From Clostridia bacterium (GTDB taxonomy: Bacteria; Bacillota; Clostridia; Clostridiales; Clostridiaceae), in assembly GCA_009930125.1 (NCBI GenBank), contig RZYZ01000038.1, forward strand, positions 1 to 13,511: a DNA stretch of 13,511 bases, written 5' to 3'. Positions within the stretch are counted from its first letter, which is position 1, and every line of letters begins with the position of its first letter. The translations under genes were made by a program, and so were the position numbers. The notes beneath the pieces are model-generated. The model was not told the DNA's origin, did not search any database, and was given only the letters and a program-made list of their open reading frames with translations. This document shows positions 13,290 to 13,511 of the stretch, piece after piece.

Positions 13290-13511
13290 ATGGAAGAGAA
13301 ACTGTTTTTCAATGAGAAAATTGAATTTACAGATGGATTGGATCGCACTTTTGAAAAACTGCCAGAAGATGCGCTTTTTGTCGTGGACAGAAAACTGCTT
13401 CAGGTGACGAAGGAGCTGCAGGCATTTTTAGAGGGAAAGACGGCATATCTTTTTGAAGCATCGGAGAAAAACAAGAATCTGCGGGAAGTGGAGAAGGTCT
13501 ATGACTTTCTG
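13290..13511 (+). CDS. aroB: 3-dehydroquinate synthase AroB, N-terminal part
   Basis: These are the first 74 residues of a protein that continues past the window edge. AroB converts DAHP to 3-dehydroquinate, the second shikimate-pathway step, using NAD+ and a divalent metal. The visible part contains the NAD-fold beginning DALFVVDRKLL and the characteristic AroB segment EKNKNLREVEKVYDFL (usual form E-x-x-KNL-x-x-VEKIYDFL). The catalytic region is outside the window, so integrity cannot be judged. The ATG at 13290 has AAAGGA (13277-13282) 7 nt upstream. It is separated from divIVA by a terminator, so it probably starts a new, functionally unrelated operon. The family call rests on a short fragment. 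Confidence 0.8.
   Translation, partial: MEEKLFFNEKIEFTDGLDRTFEKLPEDALFVVDRKLLQVTKELQAFLEGKTAYLFEASEKNKNLREVEKVYDFL

Noticed and set aside
1..13511. CRISPR arrays, insertion sequences, tRNA or rRNA genes
   Set aside because: No regularly spaced repeats beyond the three MraZ boxes, no transposase-like proteins, and no tRNA or rRNA signature found on reading both strands.

Overview
The window is a division and cell-wall (dcw) cluster from a low-to-mid GC Gram-positive anaerobe-type bacterium, most likely class Clostridia. The assignment rests on gene content and order (mraZ, rsmH, ftsL, PBP, murF, mraY, ftsW, ftsQ/divIB, DUF881, sbp, DUF881, yggS, sepF, ylmH, divIVA), frequent AGA/AGG arginine codons, strong AGGAGG-type ribosome binding sites, and the sbp, sepF, ylmH and divIVA genes typical of Firmicutes. 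Genus cannot be read from the sequence. All recognised genes are on the + strand.

Layout. Positions 2-394 hold the 3' end of an M16-family peptidase-like gene (YfmH type). A 296-bp non-coding stretch follows (395-690). It contains an unexplained hairpin, a strong rho-independent terminator, a promoter whose -35 lies inside that terminator stem, and three 10-bp-spaced MraZ boxes. The first transcription block is mraZ-rsmH-ftsL-PBP (691-4342). A 130-bp gap with a hairpin and a consensus TATAAT separates it from the second block, murF to divIVA (4473-13195). In that block genes abut or overlap, and it ends at a terminator at about 13209-13240. The 5' end of aroB (3-dehydroquinate synthase) closes the window.

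Function. MraY and MurF act in lipid I and precursor synthesis. FtsW and the class B PBP are the septal glycan polymerase and transpeptidase pair. FtsL and FtsQ/DivIB regulate that pair. SepF anchors FtsZ to the membrane and DivIVA marks curved membrane and poles. RsmH, YlmH and YggS are the ribosome- and PLP-related housekeeping genes usually carried along with dcw.

What stands out. Several usual cluster members are absent from their normal places: murE, murD, murG (and murB/murC), ftsA and ftsZ, and ylmG. The three non-coding junctions (before mraZ, murF and aroB) each place a hairpin or terminator directly against or over a promoter-like sequence. Two DUF881 proteins of unknown function bracket Sbp. 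I found no mobile element, CRISPR array, tRNA or rRNA. Apart from the missing genes this is a conserved core region, and I do not see an undescribed multi-gene system. The most testable novelties are regulatory.
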